Shown here piece by piece: positions 32,069 through 45,441 of a stretch of DNA of 64,000 nucleotides. Under the pieces are notes generated by a model that worked only from the letters and a program-made list of their open reading frames with translations, did no database searches and was not told the origin of the DNA. A program made the translations under genes and the position numbers. Source of the DNA: Crocodylus rhombifer (taxonomy: Eukaryota; Chordata; Crocodylia; Crocodylidae); contig JAVSML010001165.1 in NCBI GenBank assembly GCA_038503035.1, forward strand, positions 1-64,000, given 5' to 3'. Position 1 is the stretch's first letter. Every line of letters begins with the position of its first letter.

Positions 32069-34740
32069 TCAGTAGTTTCTGCATGAGATGGGTTTCCTAG
32101 GTCTTCCATGCAGTTTAATTTGACTTATAAACCCTTTCTTAGTTGTTTATGTCTACAGTACAGGCCAGCTAGTAAAGATGTTTGCTACTCTCCCATTACA
32201 TGATAGTTATTGTGTCGTACACGAGAGGGGACTTAGTATTTCAAACGTATCTAATAAGCTCATGGGGAATTTCCTCGTTTTCCTTATTGGCTTTTTGGAA
32301 AGTTCATCTCTGCTGCAGATAGGTAAACAGGATCTTTTGGGATTTTTTCCCCTACCATTTTTTAAGTGCTTGTCTGTTCTTGGTAATTTGAAACACAATC
32401 TGCCTGAACTTGTTCTTACTTAAAAACTATAAAATGACTCTACTGAATGCTGGAAATACCTTGAAATTCCTCTCAGGAGGCTCTTTGAGAATCTACATTT
32501 TGGTTCAAATATCATCTGCATTGCAGAACATTTGCTATCATGTAATCATCAGGATACATGATATTTTAACAGAGTATGTATGGGTCAGACATCAGCAGCT
32601 GTTGTTGGACCACACAGCAGGAGCATTATCTGGTTTGTCAATAGAAAGCCATCCATGGGGTAGCATCTGCAAACCCAGGCACTGGGCCATTAATGAAGAT
32701 TGTTAATACTGGTCAGAAACTTCAGAGAATTTCTTATGAACAATACCTTCAACTGTAGACAGGATGCAACATGTTTTGCCAAGCTGTTTGACACTGGAAA
32801 AATAATCTGTTTTTAGTATAAAACCTCCAAATGTTGTTTGACTTGATTCATAAGTCTATATGAAAAGTATTTGATATAAATTAGGGATCGAGAGGCTAGG
32901 ACAGTATAGATAATGTTTTGCAATATTAAAAGACCTTTTATTTTAGAAGTTCACTTGCTCCCACACTTTGGAGGGGGAACTTGAAATCTGGCAGGAAGTA
33001 ACTGATGCATACGGGTTATGCTTCTTGTGAAAATCTGCCCATATTTGGTTATACTATAAGCCTTTTAGAAATCATAGTTTATTCAACAGAAGTTTCTTAA
33101 ATTAGAAGATAAAATCTCTGAAGGTTTTGTCTTTAGTTGAGCATACTCCATCCCTTTAGTTTCTGTTTGCAGTGAACCTGTGCACACATGGTCTCTTAAG
33201 GATGAGACACAGATACTGAAAAAAGGGTGTGTGCTTCTTCTGTGCTTGGGTACTTAAGTAATGTGGAAGAGGTAGCCACCTGGCTTAAATGCAGAGGGGA
33301 CTAGCAGAAGGAGGAAAAAGGATTACATTGGGACAAAGATTCTGAGTTAGAGACTAGAGGGAGAAAGAGAAAATCTGATTGCAAGTTGTAGCCATCTGAG
33401 ACTAGAATATGTGTAGGTAGTAGATTGAAACCTGATTGACGAAGAAGACTGGAACTGAGTGTCTGGTTGGTGATGGGGGATGAGCTTGGTTCAGAAATAA
33501 GAGTCAGGGCAGGCAGGGGGACACACAGCTCTGGAGCATTTGGGCTGGAAGGTGGGACTGGATAAAAAGCCCAAAGAGGGATAGTGGTACTAGGAGCCAG
33601 TGGTGAAGGGGAACAGAAGGAAGGGAAATGACTGGAGGATGGAAGAAATTATTGATGAGGAAGGAAGAAAAATTGGATGAGGGACTAGGAGGGGAGAATT
33701 GGGACTGACTGAAACTGATAGGGAAAGAAATTGGTAGAAGATACCAGAACTTGGGTGAAGAGCATGGGAAGGGAAACAAGGAATGGCTGGGCAGGACGAC
33801 TGGGATGAGAAGTCCAACGTGTGCAAACTGAGCATGAAAGCAGAATCAGAGTTTGAGAAGCCAGGGAAAATAAAAACGAAAGATAGGGAGCAGGAGTGAA
33901 GCTTGCTTGCATAATAGTGAATGACCTGAGATAATGTTCGTTATATAAACTTCTTTTGGAGTGGGGGAGAGGAGAGGGAAGAGAGAAATCAGGACTTTTT
34001 TTTTAAGTTCCTGTCTGTTCCTGGCACTATCAAACATCTGCCTGACCTTCCCCTTAATTAATACTGTAAAGTAAGTCTGAGGAATGCTTGTGGGAATTGA
34101 GCAAAAGAGACGGTATCACCAAAAGTACACTTGTGTTGCAGGAACTGAAAAGTGTGTAGTCAAGCAGGAAGGCCAAGGTCATCGCACGAAATGGCTGTCC
34201 TGGAAAGCAGGATTCTAGCCCTGCCTCCTCCAGGGGGTGCCTGGTGATGCAAGGAGAGTCACAGAAGACAGACTTTGTCCAAACTGTCACTGATTGTATG
34301 TTTCTCTTTTTGGATGCCTCTTGGGATACCCTGGGATCTGATTTTACAGAAGTGCATAGTACACATAGCCGCAACAGAAATCAGTGGGAGCTGTGCTTTG
34401 AACATATACAGCGTGCTGTAAGGATAAACATGAGATCCAATGTGGTTCATTTTAGCCATTTCAAAACAACTAGATTTTTACATTTAATTTCTTTGCACAC
34501 CGTTCCCCATCTGCAGAGGTAAAACCGCTGCCCACACCAACATATCTCCCCAGCTTCAAGGGTGTCACAAAAATAAATAATTAATGTCTCTGAGGTATTC
34601 AGATACTGTAGAGATGAGTGCAGAAAATGTATAGGAAATTTATTAAGTCCGTCCTGAAAACTGAGTTTGAATAGCGTGCAGTAAAGAAGACACTAAGCTA
34701 TACACTGAACAAAAAAAAATATGGAATAGCTGCTCATTAA
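32069..34740. other. No gene recognised
   Basis: AT-rich to 33200. From 33290 to 33900 the plus strand is strongly purine-rich (GGAAG, GAGGG, AGAAA), so the minus strand reads as Ser/Pro/Phe-rich spurious ORFs. No exon recognised. Confidence 0.5.
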
Positions 34741-35047
34741 GGCTAGGTACAGACATGCAAAAAGCCAAAGGCAGAATCAATCTAAGTTAAGCAGTTTTCT
34801 GTGAGTGATGTAGTCTAGGTCGGTACTGGACAAAACACATATTTGCCCTTTGTGGTAGTGGGTGAGGCGGGGGGGGGGGCGCAAATCTTTCATTGGTTTC
34901 CACCATTTTAAAACCAATCTGCGTGCTGAACTTCTGTTCTGTTATAGGTATAGACCAGTTTTGTGTACCAAGCTTCTGTTCTGTTATAGGTAGACAGGTT
35001 TCCAATCACTTATACCAGTAAAAGTGTGAAGTCTCTACCAAGCCTAA
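34741..35047. mobile_element. MITE-like element with GGCTAGGTACAGAC ends
   Basis: The left end GGCTAGGTACAGACATGC and the complement of the right end (GGCTTGGTAGAGACTTCAC) form imperfect terminal inverted repeats. Inside is a 23-27 bp direct duplication around CTTCTGTTCTGTTATAGGTA (34929 and 34973). It shares its end sequence with the elements at 42.3, 58.0 and 63.6 kb. Confidence 0.5.
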
Positions 35048-36418
35048 GTGAGCACTGTCCTTCCTATGCACTAGATAGGGAAGGGAAAATGGTATAAGAT
35101 CATGTAATTAAATATTATCATAGCACGCAGTCATGTAAGAGGGTCAAATTAAGACTGTACAGGCAGCCTTACCTGCCTGCTTTTAAATGCTTGATACTGT
35201 CACCTTAATATATTTACTGTCATATTTATATGTAATTTTCTGAGCAACAAGCCATATTTCCTTGTTGGTTTGTTAGAATTATTGTAATTCATGTAATCTT
35301 TATTGTTAATCTTTTTCCAGTCATGCTTTTTGTTCTTAATGTCACATCTTTGTTTCTTCTGTTTCAGTAGAAAATTATATTGGTTATGTCTCCAAATGCA
35401 AATACCTGAGAAGATTTGATCAATGGGATGATCTTTGGTAACTTTTGTTTGTCATTTATACCAGTGCACACAGCAGACAGGAGTCTTCTGGAGAAAATGC
35501 AAAAAACTCATGTCCATTTAACTACTTGAGAGGTCACACAAGTTATTGTGTTCCACATTGTGAAAACTAATTTGGTAACGGCACAGAAATTATTTCATTT
35601 ACTAGGTAGTATTTTACATGATCTATGTGCTGTAGCTTATAGCAGTAAACAATTATTCACTTAAATATTATGACTTAAAGCATCACCCACTCTGTTTTGC
35701 TGCATGGACAAGATGACAACAGTGCAACGTCAGACATTATGCAGGCTGTATAAAGAGAGGGTTCTACTATGCCCATGCAGGACCTCCAGAAGCAATATCC
35801 TGTTACCAAGACTCAGTCAACGGAGGGGTGTCTGACTGGGTAAAGAGGGCACAGTTAAAGGGCATCTAATGTTCTAATATCTTCAGTATTGTCCTTGGTG
35901 AACTCACAGAATTGGCTTTTGAAATTTCTCCTAGAATGAATGCAGCACAAGTCAACAATAAGTCTCCATGTCCTGATCTCTGCTATCCCCCTGGGAGCAG
36001 GAACAGTGCAAAGGTACGGCAGGGCATCAGTGCCTGAATGGCTAATTGGATAGCCCAAGGCATAAAAAATGAAGAAGGCCTGTTATGCTGAAGGCCAGAG
36101 ACTAGTGAGACTTTTCACAGATCTTGGGATGTTCAGGAAATGCAGGGAGGAGAAGAAACTATGCATTTTGCTGGTTCTGAATCTCTCAAATAACTTCTTG
36201 TTATTAAAGGCCTGTAGTGTGGGCAGGAAGCAGCTTCTTTTTCTTACAGTGGTTACATTATCTATTAGTCATAGAGAGCTAACAGCTTGCTTTGCCCAAC
36301 AAAAAAGCAGAGAATAAGAAATAGTCTGTCTACTAAGAATGAAATAATATTTAAAAATGCTTTTCTAAACAAGGAACTGAAGAAAAGTTTAATGTAACAT
36401 GGCTTTTTCCTGATGATG
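35048..36418. other. No gene recognised
   Basis: AT-rich non-coding sequence without recognisable exons or termini. Confidence 0.5.
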
Positions 36419-37071
36419 CATGTGATGCTGCGGCTGATAAAGCGACCAAAACGCTGGCTTGCATCCATAGATGCTTCTCAAGCAAATCCCGGGACGTCAT
36501 TCTGCCCTTGTACTCGGCCTTGGTGAGGCCGCAGCTGGAGTACTGCGTCCAGTTTTGGGCTCCACAATTCAAAAAGGATGTGGAGAAGCTTGAGAGAGCC
36601 CAGAGGAGAGCCACGCGCATGATCAGAGGTCAGGAAAACAGATCTTACGATGACAGGCTGAGAGCCATGGGACTCTTTAGCCTGGAAAAGCGCAGGCTCA
36701 GGGATGACCTGATGGCCACCTATAAGTTTATCAGGGGTGACCACCAGGATCTGGGGAAATGTTTGTTCACCAGAGCGCCCCAAGGGATGACGAGGTCGAA
36801 CGGTCACAAACTCCTGCAAGACCGTTTCAGGCTGGACATAAGGAAGAATTTCTTTACTGTCCGAGCCCCCAAGGTCTGGAACAGTCTGCCAGTGGAGGTG
36901 GTTCAAGCACCTACATTGAACACCTTCAAGAGTAAATTGGATGCTTATCTTGCTGGGATCCTATGACCCCAGCTGACTTCCTGCCCTTTGGGCAGGGGGC
37001 TGGACTCGATGATCTCCCGAGGTCCCTTCCAGCCCTGATGTCTGTGAAATCTATGAAATATGAAATCTATG
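36419..37071 (+). mobile_element. CR1 LINE 3' fragment with open ORF2 end
   Basis: It starts at TGTGATGCTGCGGC (compare 1617). The frame is open from before the LYSALVRPQLEYCVQFWAP block (36508) to the natural ORF2 stop at 36966. It includes LERAQRRATRMIRGQ, LRDDLMATYKFIRGDHQD and FRLDIRKNFFTVRAPKVWNSLP. The 3' UTR follows, ending GGACTCGATGATCTCCCGAG and TCTATGAAATATGAAATC. It is better preserved than its relative at 1431-2235. Confidence 0.93.
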
Positions 37072-38548
37072 AAATAGCTTTACATTTGAACAATGCTTTA
37101 TAGAACAGGGACAGATTTGCAGTCTTGAAACTTCTGTGACCTAAATTAAATTGAGAGTTGTGTTAAATTTTATTAATTTAGTCACATATTTGGGATATGA
37201 CACATTTTGTCCCAGAGGTAGAAGTCCATGGCAGGATGTGCAATTCTGAGGATCTGAGACAAAAGTCCTTAGATCCCATTGTGCTCACTAGGATCTGTAA
37301 AGCTGGGGCATGCAACCTGGCACTGGGGACTGTGGCTGTTGATGCTGGACTGCATGAAGTGGCTTTTAATGTCTTGGTGCATGACTTACTGTATGATGAT
37401 GCACATTCCAGGTTTCTGTTTTCCCTTTAATTTGTTGATATTTTCAATATACTGCTCTTGGCCAAAAATATCAGGGATGACATTTCCCATGATACCCAAA
37501 TTAAATCCAGTTAAAAGCCAGGCTTCAACCTTTACTGATGTCCACTATAATATTGGATGTCCAGTCAGCAAGGGGTGACTTAAATAAAACAGCAAGCTCT
37601 CTCACATTATTTCTACCAGTGTCATTACTTGCTCTGAAAAATAACAAAAATAAAAGCAGTAATGAACTAGCCCTTAATGAGGGTAACTAAAAAGAATTAT
37701 TCTGTAGCTTCTGCAGATTTTAAGGCCTTTTTTAGCATGCATTTATTTCTGCACCATAAAATCAGTAGTTTCTTGTGTTCCAAATGGGCACCTACTTCCA
37801 TGCAGAAAATAAGAGTGTTTCATGGATTATTCATGGACAAAGCATGGCATAGGCAGCAGCAGCCATTAAAAACACTGTGAATTTTGCCTTAGAAAAAATG
37901 GAATAAAAATGAAGGAAAGACGTTGCTATTTGATTGCAGCTAGGCTACAATTGATCCTTGCTGCTTTCCCATCATACTCCCCCTTACAAATGGGCAAACT
38001 CCCTCTACTCCCTTGCAATAATTAAAAATATTTATGTACTTGTCAGTTATTTTAGCCACACTTAAGGATGGGGTTTTTTTCAGAACTATTTGTATAATTT
38101 GGATGTTATACCTAAATTTGGACCTCAGACTTTCATTCGATATTGGACACCCTATGTGAAGGTCAACATTCTGACATACTGATACATTAAGACTTCCATG
38201 CTAATGTTAGGGGCTCTAACGTGATGTTGGTTGCACAAAACCTTCAGAGGAAATATAGTGGGGAGACTCTGTGCTGAGACTAGTATATGCAGCACAGAAC
38301 TCTCCACTCAGGGAGAAGGTGACTATTGTGGCTGTAAGTCATCTTTGTGTCCACCAGATTCAGGGCTGCTCTGGAAGACACCCATTTGTAACTTAAATCT
38401 GTCTAAGTACAGGGCTTTAATTAACATGGTCTAAAACTTCAGATTTGTTCAGTGTCATCAGTGCCACCTACCCAACCTGATATTCCAGGGCTTATAAGAA
38501 TGGGTATACTCTGGCGACCTCTTGAGCATGTATTGACTACATTTTATA
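37072..38548. other. No gene recognised
   Basis: AT-rich sequence. Short ORFs without similarity. No repeat termini seen. Confidence 0.5.
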
Positions 38549-38768
38549 GAAGCAGGACATTGGGTGCTGTGGTTCCCTGGCTTTACCTGTGACAAGTTAG
38601 GATGCTAGGTCTGTGTTGTGTCAGGGCTGAAGGTAGTCTTATGTGGAGTTTCATTTATGGTTGTATGGGATGGTTTGGGTAGGCATGATCCTGTCTTGGT
38701 TAGGGGGCTGGATTAGACGACCTCTGGAGGTCCCTTCCAGCCCTATTTCTCTATGACTCTATGACACT
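38549..38768 (+). mobile_element. Older CR1-type 3' end
   Basis: TTAGGGGGCTGGATTAGACG, ACCTCTGGAGGTCCCTTCCA and CTATGACTCTATGAC are a CR1 3' end. The 150 bases upstream resemble the same part of the copy at 51.6-51.8 kb, so both come from one older subfamily. Confidence 0.8.
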
Positions 38769-40559
38769 ATTGAGGGAATGCTTCCCTTGCCAGAATTGGG
38801 GATATTGGGGTCTGTTGACACTATTTTGGCCAGAGTGGAGATCAAAATGGTATAAACAGCTAAGAGACTTTTATAGTTATTGTTTTATGTGAAAAACAAT
38901 AACACTAAAATGCATATATAAAACCATATTATATAAAATATTATATAAAGCCATGCTATTTTTGTCCGTAATTACAGTGATCTCTTCCTACCTGTAGACT
39001 GCTCCTTGTTTCAAAGAAGTTACTGGCAAAACTCCAGCTGAACTCAACGTGAACAGATTCCATCTCATTCCCACTGTTTACTCCCTGTACATAGAATTGC
39101 TTTACTTCTGAAAATATTTCCTGGTAGGGTACTTTTATTTTTAATAGATTTGTATTTGGCAATCATTTTCATGCTTGGATTTACTAAGCCAGTAAGAGTT
39201 CAAAGCCCCACAAGCAACCCCAAGCTGTTTCCTGACCTTTGACAAAATGTTCTCATGGTTTTGTTGTTTAAAAAAAGAAGAAGTAGAGGCAGAGTTTCAG
39301 AAGACACGGAATATTGTACTAGTGACGGTGATTATTTTTGCTATGGTCTAATCCTGTTTTATATGGAACTGTTCCATACTATAGAAATAAATATATTAAT
39401 AACTTAGTCTAGCAACAAGAAACAGTCATGCCCTCTCCAAAAATGTACTGTGAAAAACCACTTTGAAATAAATATATGAACAATGATGGGTGCTTTAATA
39501 TGCTATGGCTAAATTGCCTAAAACTGTTCTTTCTGAGTAGAAATATCTAAAAGACCACAGGGTTGGGTCTATTCTGAGTAAAACTGACTACATGGAGCTA
39601 TGCCCATTTAATCAGTTTGGCATCTCACAGTGTGCTATTTCTCAGTTATTATTGGGCATGTTCTGAAGGAAATCCCTTTTGACTTCATTGTGAGTTGTAC
39701 CAATGTAACTGAAAGTAGGTTTTGAATCTAGACATACTTTTAAAATAAGTCTCAATACTAAATATTTCTTTAGCAGCATTGAAATACACATGCCAATTTC
39801 AGGAATTGCCACTCACTAAACCTCAAATAGCGAGGTGCACACAAACTCTGTAAGCAAAGTGAAAAAATAATCAATGCTTTGAAACACCCACACCTGTGTT
39901 TCCCCCCCACCCCTCAGACTTCTCAGCCTGATATTAAGGTCTGTGTTTTTTTGTGGAAAAGCCTCTTTTGCCTAAGATACAACAAAATCAAGTGGTACTT
40001 AGCCACTAATAAATAGCTAGTCCACTGTAACAGGGAGCCAGAGGCTCCTGTTACAAAACAGGATCAAACTCATAGAAATGGTTGCTGGGTAAGTCAACAA
40101 CTGGGTGAGATAAGAAATGCTACTCAGCAAGGAAGTGGCAGGGAGGAAGAAAGGAACCATGAATTAGTTTGTAATCAGAGAGACTAATACTTAGGGGCTG
40201 AGAAGTAATCAACTGCAAGTAATAAGGGGAAGAGAGAAGAGGGGCTTGCTCAGAAGTGGGGGAGGTGGCAGAGGAACAGAAAACAGTGACAAATATTCAT
40301 GGGAAAATGCTCTGTGGAGGAACTGAGCCCTCTTGCAAAGAGTGAGGAAGAGAGACAACATGCTGATAAATCCTGGTAGGCAACTGCACTTTTGGGAGAA
40401 GAGCAGAGTACATGAGAAGCCCAGGGGTGGCTTACCTGGGAGGGCTTTGTCTGCTGTACTAGACTGGCTAGTTTTACTGCTGGCTCTAGGACTTCCTGAC
40501 CTGGGGCTAAAATTAGAGACAGAATATCTTTTTTTCTTTGTGCACTGAGGTGGTTGTGC
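38769..40559. other. No gene recognised
   Basis: AT-rich, with short ORFs only. No exon or element termini recognised. Confidence 0.5.
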
Positions 40560-41190
40560 ATTGCATTAAGGTGGGAGCTGGATTTTCAGTTTGTTTTCTC
40601 ACCGAATAATTGGGAAGGGACTGTCCAGGGGAAGTTCTAGTTGGCACAGAGAGGCTTGAGCCTGTTGGGGTGAGCCCAAGCTGCAAAAAATAGCTGGAAG
40701 AGTTAGGAACCAGGGCCAGGGGCCCACTGCCTGAGAGTAGCTGTGCCCTCTGGGCAGTGACTCCTGGCTGCCCCTTCCCAGTCCCAGTGCTGCCAACTCA
40801 GCTATGCAGCTGCCTGCTGCCCTCCACCTTCCCCCACTGGAGAGGCAAGTGCCTCCCCCTGTCCTGCTGCAACTCTGGTGCCTGGACAGCTTCTTCCAGT
40901 GCTGGCAGGCACCTGCCTACCTCTTAACACACACACCCCCAGACAGTCCCCAGGCCCTGGCCTTCCATCCCCTGCTCCCCACAGACTTACTTGCATCCAG
41001 TTCCCAGTGCTGCTGCCATTGCTGCTCCCACCACCTTGCCTGGCTGCATGCTGGCCACATGCATGTGCATGGCCATATGCACATGGTACCCCCTGCTTCC
41101 AATCACCCTCCCTCTGCTCCCACCAGGAGAGCAGAGCAAAATCCTGGACATTTATTCAGATTAAAAAAAAACGCCTGGACAGAGATTGGA
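40560..41190. repeat. Degenerate relative of the 44.7-45.4 kb hAT element
   Basis: The internal C-rich part (ACTTACTTGCATCCAG at 40985; GAGAGGCAAGTGCCTCC, then CCTGGACAG) is similar to 45150-45290. The diagnostic CAGTGGTTCTCAA ends are not found, so the limits are approximate. The 145-residue ORF here is compositional. Confidence 0.45.
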
Positions 41191-42338
41191 GGACCCAAAA
41201 AGAGGATGTATCCAAGAAAGCCTGGATGTACGGTCACCTGAATACATATTCTGCAATCCAGGGTTTCACTTGAGGAAAAGGAAGATTGTGCGATTCAGTC
41301 CTGTCACTGGTACAATTACACAATTCCTATAAAGCAGAGAATGCCAAAATGATTAATGAAGGACCTACTGACTTCCACCAGCTATGACTAAGCCAATAAA
41401 TAGAAGAAAGTACTTGCAAAAGACTGAAACCTAGGCAAGTAGAGAGGCTAGAAGTGAATCTGCAAAGGACTTGTGAGGAAAGCTGTGGAAGAAACAAGGT
41501 TAGGAAGAGAACTATCAAACAGGGATGGTAAGAAGCAGCCCACAAAAGTGGTGAAGGGTAGGAAGTAATAGTCCTTAGCTGCTAATTTACAGAGTTTTGA
41601 CTGGAGCCTAGAGGAATGGTCAGGCCTTGGTTCTCCTACATTTCCTTCCTAATAGAAAGTGATAGCCCATATGGTAGCCAGTCCTGTGGCTGGATTTAAT
41701 GGCCCAGAGGATTTTGGAGTGTGAATTTAAATATCCTATTACCCCAAAAGGTGTGAGCTAACTGACCAGAAAGGATCCCAGGTATCAAAATTATTTGTGA
41801 GTCAGACAGAGCCCTTTGACAAAGGCACTCTGTGAGAGCAATTGCAGGTTATTTTGGGGGTATGAGGGTTTTTGTACTTTTTTAGGAACTGCAATGCCAT
41901 CATCTTCTCCGTTAGTTTTTTTTAAACATGGATGTGAGTAACCAAATGCTGACACTGAGTCATTATAAAATAGTGTATAATGCAGAGATTCTTGTCTCCA
42001 TTTCTGGTGCCCAAGGCTACCTCTGTCTTAACAGATGATTGCTTTACAAATCCAAAAAATGTAAAACATTCAGTGTACAAATTGCATTTTTGCATTGATT
42101 GCCATATTTATTTGGAAAGCTTAGTACCAGACCCCCCAGGAATCTATTCCACCCTTCTCCACCTCTTGCCTGCTTGTGTGGACATGCCCAAGGAGTGCAA
42201 AGTAGTGATTTTGAGTGGCTTTTCTAAGTGTGGCAGCAAACCTTAGATTCTTAAAAGGAATTCTTATTAATATTCATATGTTATTAATAGTGTATGAAGC
42301 AGATATCCAGCTGTTAATGTACATGGTGCTTTGGGTAA
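41191..42338. other. No gene recognised
   Basis: AT-rich non-coding sequence. No exon or termini recognised. Confidence 0.5.
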
Positions 42339-42740
42339 TGCACATTGGCTAGGGACAGAAGTTACATACAAACCAGTTTGAGTGATCAGAAATTGGTTTA
42401 AACCTGTAACAGAACAGAAGCTCAGTGCACATAAACCAGTTTCAAAATGGCTGAAACATAATTAAATGTAGTATCTGACTTAACTGATTTGGGTCAAACC
42501 ACTTTATGAAACTTCTGTCCCAGATCCCTTCCTGGTTTAAGTTAAATCACAGTCCCCCGGTATGCTTTCCAGCCCTGGGCTGAACTGTATTGTCTGCTCC
42601 AGCAGAGAAGGGTTTGGGGGTGGGGCAGGGACTGTCCCTCCCCCCCCCCCCCCCCCCCCCCCTCCGCCCTTCCAGGCAAATTCTGGCTGAGGTCTGGGAC
42701 CAGGGAGGGGGTTAGGGGTTAAACCCACCTTCCCCATGAG
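42339..42740. mobile_element. MITE-family terminus plus GC-rich core and poly(C)
   Basis: GGCTAGGGACAGAAGTTACA begins a partly palindromic 180-bp block. Its other side is CTTTATGAAACTTCTGTCCC (to 42523), so the block's own ends are inverted repeats. A GC-rich part follows (42530-42740) that resembles, in opposite orientation, 59730-59830. It includes a run of more than 20 C's around 42639-42662. The same terminal block occurs at 59826-60019 and 63587-63755. Confidence 0.55.
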
Positions 42741-43043
42741 TACAGAGCTGCCTTGATGGTAAATTTAATGAAATTTACTGCTAGCTGTGCTTATGGGGCA
42801 CTTGTCCACATTACACCTCTCCTGGTTACCATGTTACACTTTTCCTGTATCCATGTGACAAAAATTTCCACTAAACGTGTATCCACACTGTCACCTGATT
42901 TTATTTTTTTAGATTTTCTTTTTACCATGATAATTTAAAACACCTCTGACATGTTTTTATCACTTTAAATTTTCAACATGGATCTTACTTATGCCCAAAA
43001 ATGTGATTTATTCATTTATTTATTTCCCCCCCAACCTGCTTTC
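42741..43043. other. No gene recognised
   Basis: AT-rich spacer ending in a TTTATTTATTT run. Confidence 0.5.
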
Positions 43044-43400
43044 ACTGGCGATGTGTAGGGGGTGTATACAGGTGCATGTGCACCCCCTCAGCGTGGCGGT
43101 GCACCCCCTGTGAAATGGCCAACATTGTTGGTAGTGACTGCAGGCAGTCGCCGCTTACCCCCACCCTCCTTGGCCACCAACACTGCTGGCGGCATCTGTG
43201 GGTAGTCAGCAATTGCTGCTGGCTGTCGCCAATGCTGCCAGCGGCATCTGCAGGTGGTCGACAACCCCTGGTTGGTGATCCCGACTCTCCCCCCACCCCC
43301 CGCCACTGGCAGCGCCGGCAGTGTATGCAGGAGCTCCTCGCTTACCACTGCCGCCACGCTCCTGCCACCACCAGCTGCAAGAGGCATGCTTCATTCATGC
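43044..43400 (+). repeat. GC-rich dispersed repeat with internal short repeats
   Basis: Starts GGTGTATACAGGTGCATGTG and CACCCCCTCAGCG, then repeats a GGCGGCATCTG..GTCAGCAAT-like module about three times. The reverse-oriented copy at 60757-61045 ends with the matching GTACACCTGCATGCACGTGC. Family not recognised. Confidence 0.5.
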
Positions 43401-43787
43401 CTGCTTTGCAACTATTACACCACCAGGTGACACTTGGGTTCACTTGGTAATCCATGGAAATGCATTGAATTTTTATTGCAACACTTCAACAAGACTCTAG
43501 GGGCTAACCTTGCAAATGTTTACTGGTGATTTAGTTCAAGATTCAAATTAATGAAAAATACAACTTTTTTGGATTCCAAAAAAAAGTTCCGTGCATTCAC
43601 ATGCATTTTGTGGCAAAGATCAAATTGTTATGGGTCAGTCAGTTCAAGACTTGGGTTAGGTTAATTAAAATTACTTTTTCTTGGACTGGGGTTTTGGTTT
43701 GGCAGGGCTGGCGGGGGGGTGGGGCAGGTTAGGAGTGAGGGGACCAGCAGGGCTGGGAGGGTAGGGGTAACTCAGGTAGTAAATGTA
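43401..43787. other. No gene recognised
   Basis: AT-rich, then a G-rich stretch (43690-43780). Nothing to assign. Confidence 0.5.
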
Positions 43788-44274
43788 ACCTGGGTGATAC
43801 TCAGATGAAGTCCTAGCTCTCCAACTGAAGGGATTCAGCAGGTGTTAGTGTGTTATGGGGGAGCAACTCTCCTATCCCCTATAAGGTAGAGCTGAGACCA
43901 ATTGGAACTTCACCATATATGGGTTTAATAGGGAAAGAACAGGATGGAATATAACACACATGGGGGGGCAAGGGGACCCTGGGAGATCATGGTACCCCCC
44001 ACCGTCTGGTCACCCAGGAAGGGGGGCGGGACCAGGGGAATCAAAGGCTGGAGTAAAAATGGCTGGGCAAAGAATTTGCTTGTGTGTGGATCTTCTGATC
44101 CTTGCTCTCATCTTGGGGTGGGACCATGGGCCAAGGAGATGTAACCTGGCCCTTTCATAGTCTTCCTCTTCCCAACCCTCTGTGGAACTGCCTAGCAGGA
44201 GGGGCTCTGAACCTTTGGACTCACAAAATATTGGGAGACTTTAATGGCAGCTATATCTTATAAGTGTAACAGAA
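43788..44274 (-). mobile_element. LTR-like fragment related to the 27.3 kb solo LTR
   Basis: TGTAACCTGGGT at the left resembles TGTAGCCTGGGT at 27255. The region 43880-43930 (AGAGCTGAGACC, then TTCACCATATATGGGTTTAA) is similar to the U5/polyA part at 27370-27415. The right limit TGTAACA at 44268-44274 is a guess. No target duplication was found. Confidence 0.4.
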
Positions 44275-44695
44275 GTCTGATAGTCTTCGCACTTCATGAG
44301 ATACACAAAGATGTCAAGCATAATAGCATCTTAGCAAAGAGTTGACAGTAAAGTTCCTAATGAATAAGATACATACGCACACATTCCAATACAAAATGTA
44401 AGAAAAGTAAGTTGCAGTGGCTGAATTAAATGGACAGCTTATATGGTGTGATGCATTATCCTTTTGGCTTTTGCCTGCTGCCCCCTTCTGACTCTCCAAT
44501 GGTAAAGTCATTAGCTAAATTGGGAGACTTAATTATGGGATGAATCTTATTGATGCTACTTGCATGAGTAATCATATTAATGTTTTTCAGATTCATGAAT
44601 TTTTGAAGAAGTGGGCCTCTATGGATGAGCAAGGGTTTGGGGGCCATATTTTCATTTAATTAGGCACCTAATGCCCCTAATGAGATGTTGTAATG
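44275..44695. other. No gene recognised
   Basis: AT-rich, without features, up to the hAT target duplication. Confidence 0.5.
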
Positions 44696-44703
44696 CTCTA
44701 GGG

Positions 44704-45433
44704 CAGTAGTTCTCCACTTTTTTTGTACCAGGACCTATTTGTAAACATTGATGACCAGTCCTGACCCACAGCTCCCTGACTCTTCCGGTGCCCCTCACTC
44801 CCCATCCCACAGCCCCCTGCCGCTTGGGCTGTGCTGTTGCCCCTCACTCCCAATCCACAGCCCCCTGATCCCCCAGCCCTGCCAGAGGGGGTCCCTAGCT
44901 ACTCCCATCCTGCTTGGGCGGGAATGCAGTGGCTTTGGCAGTGGGTGGCAGTGGAGTGAGTCTGGCCCTGACATGGGCTGGAGGGAGGAGGTGGGGAAGC
45001 CTGTGGCACCTCCATGCCCTGGGCTAGGGTTCCTGCTCTGTGCCACCCCTCTCCTAGAAGCATCTCCTGCTTGCCTTTCCCCTGCAAGTACAGGCACCAG
45101 CCTCTGGTGCCACCACCCCAGAAGGACCCCCCCCGCCCCCATCCCCCACTAGAGGAGCAGGCACCTTTTTCCCCCACCCCCTGCCCTGATGCAGGCACCC
45201 ATTCCCTGCATAGACAAAAACATACCTGGACAGTTCCCAAGCCCTGAACCTCCAACCCCCACTCCCCATATACTTACTTGCATCCAGCTACTGGGGCTGC
45301 TCCCATGACCTAGCTTGAATGCTGCCAGACTGAAAGGAGAGAAACCCATACTTTCCTGTGTTTTTCTGGGACTTGCTTGTGACTCTTCTTGTGACCCACT
45401 TTTGGGTTGTGACCCACAGGTTGAGAAACACTG
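44704..45433. mobile_element. Non-autonomous hAT element, 730 bp, with 8-bp target duplication
   Basis: Left end CAGTAGTTCTCCAC and right end GTTGAGAAACACTG are inverted repeats close to the CAGTGGTTCTCAAC end of Charlie-type hAT elements. CTCTAGGG lies immediately outside each end (44696-44703 and 45434-45441), exactly the 8-bp duplication hAT elements make. The interior is C-rich and non-coding. The overlapping ORFs on both strands are compositional. It would have depended on a hAT transposase supplied elsewhere. Confidence 0.88.
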
Positions 45434-45441
45434 CTCTAGGG

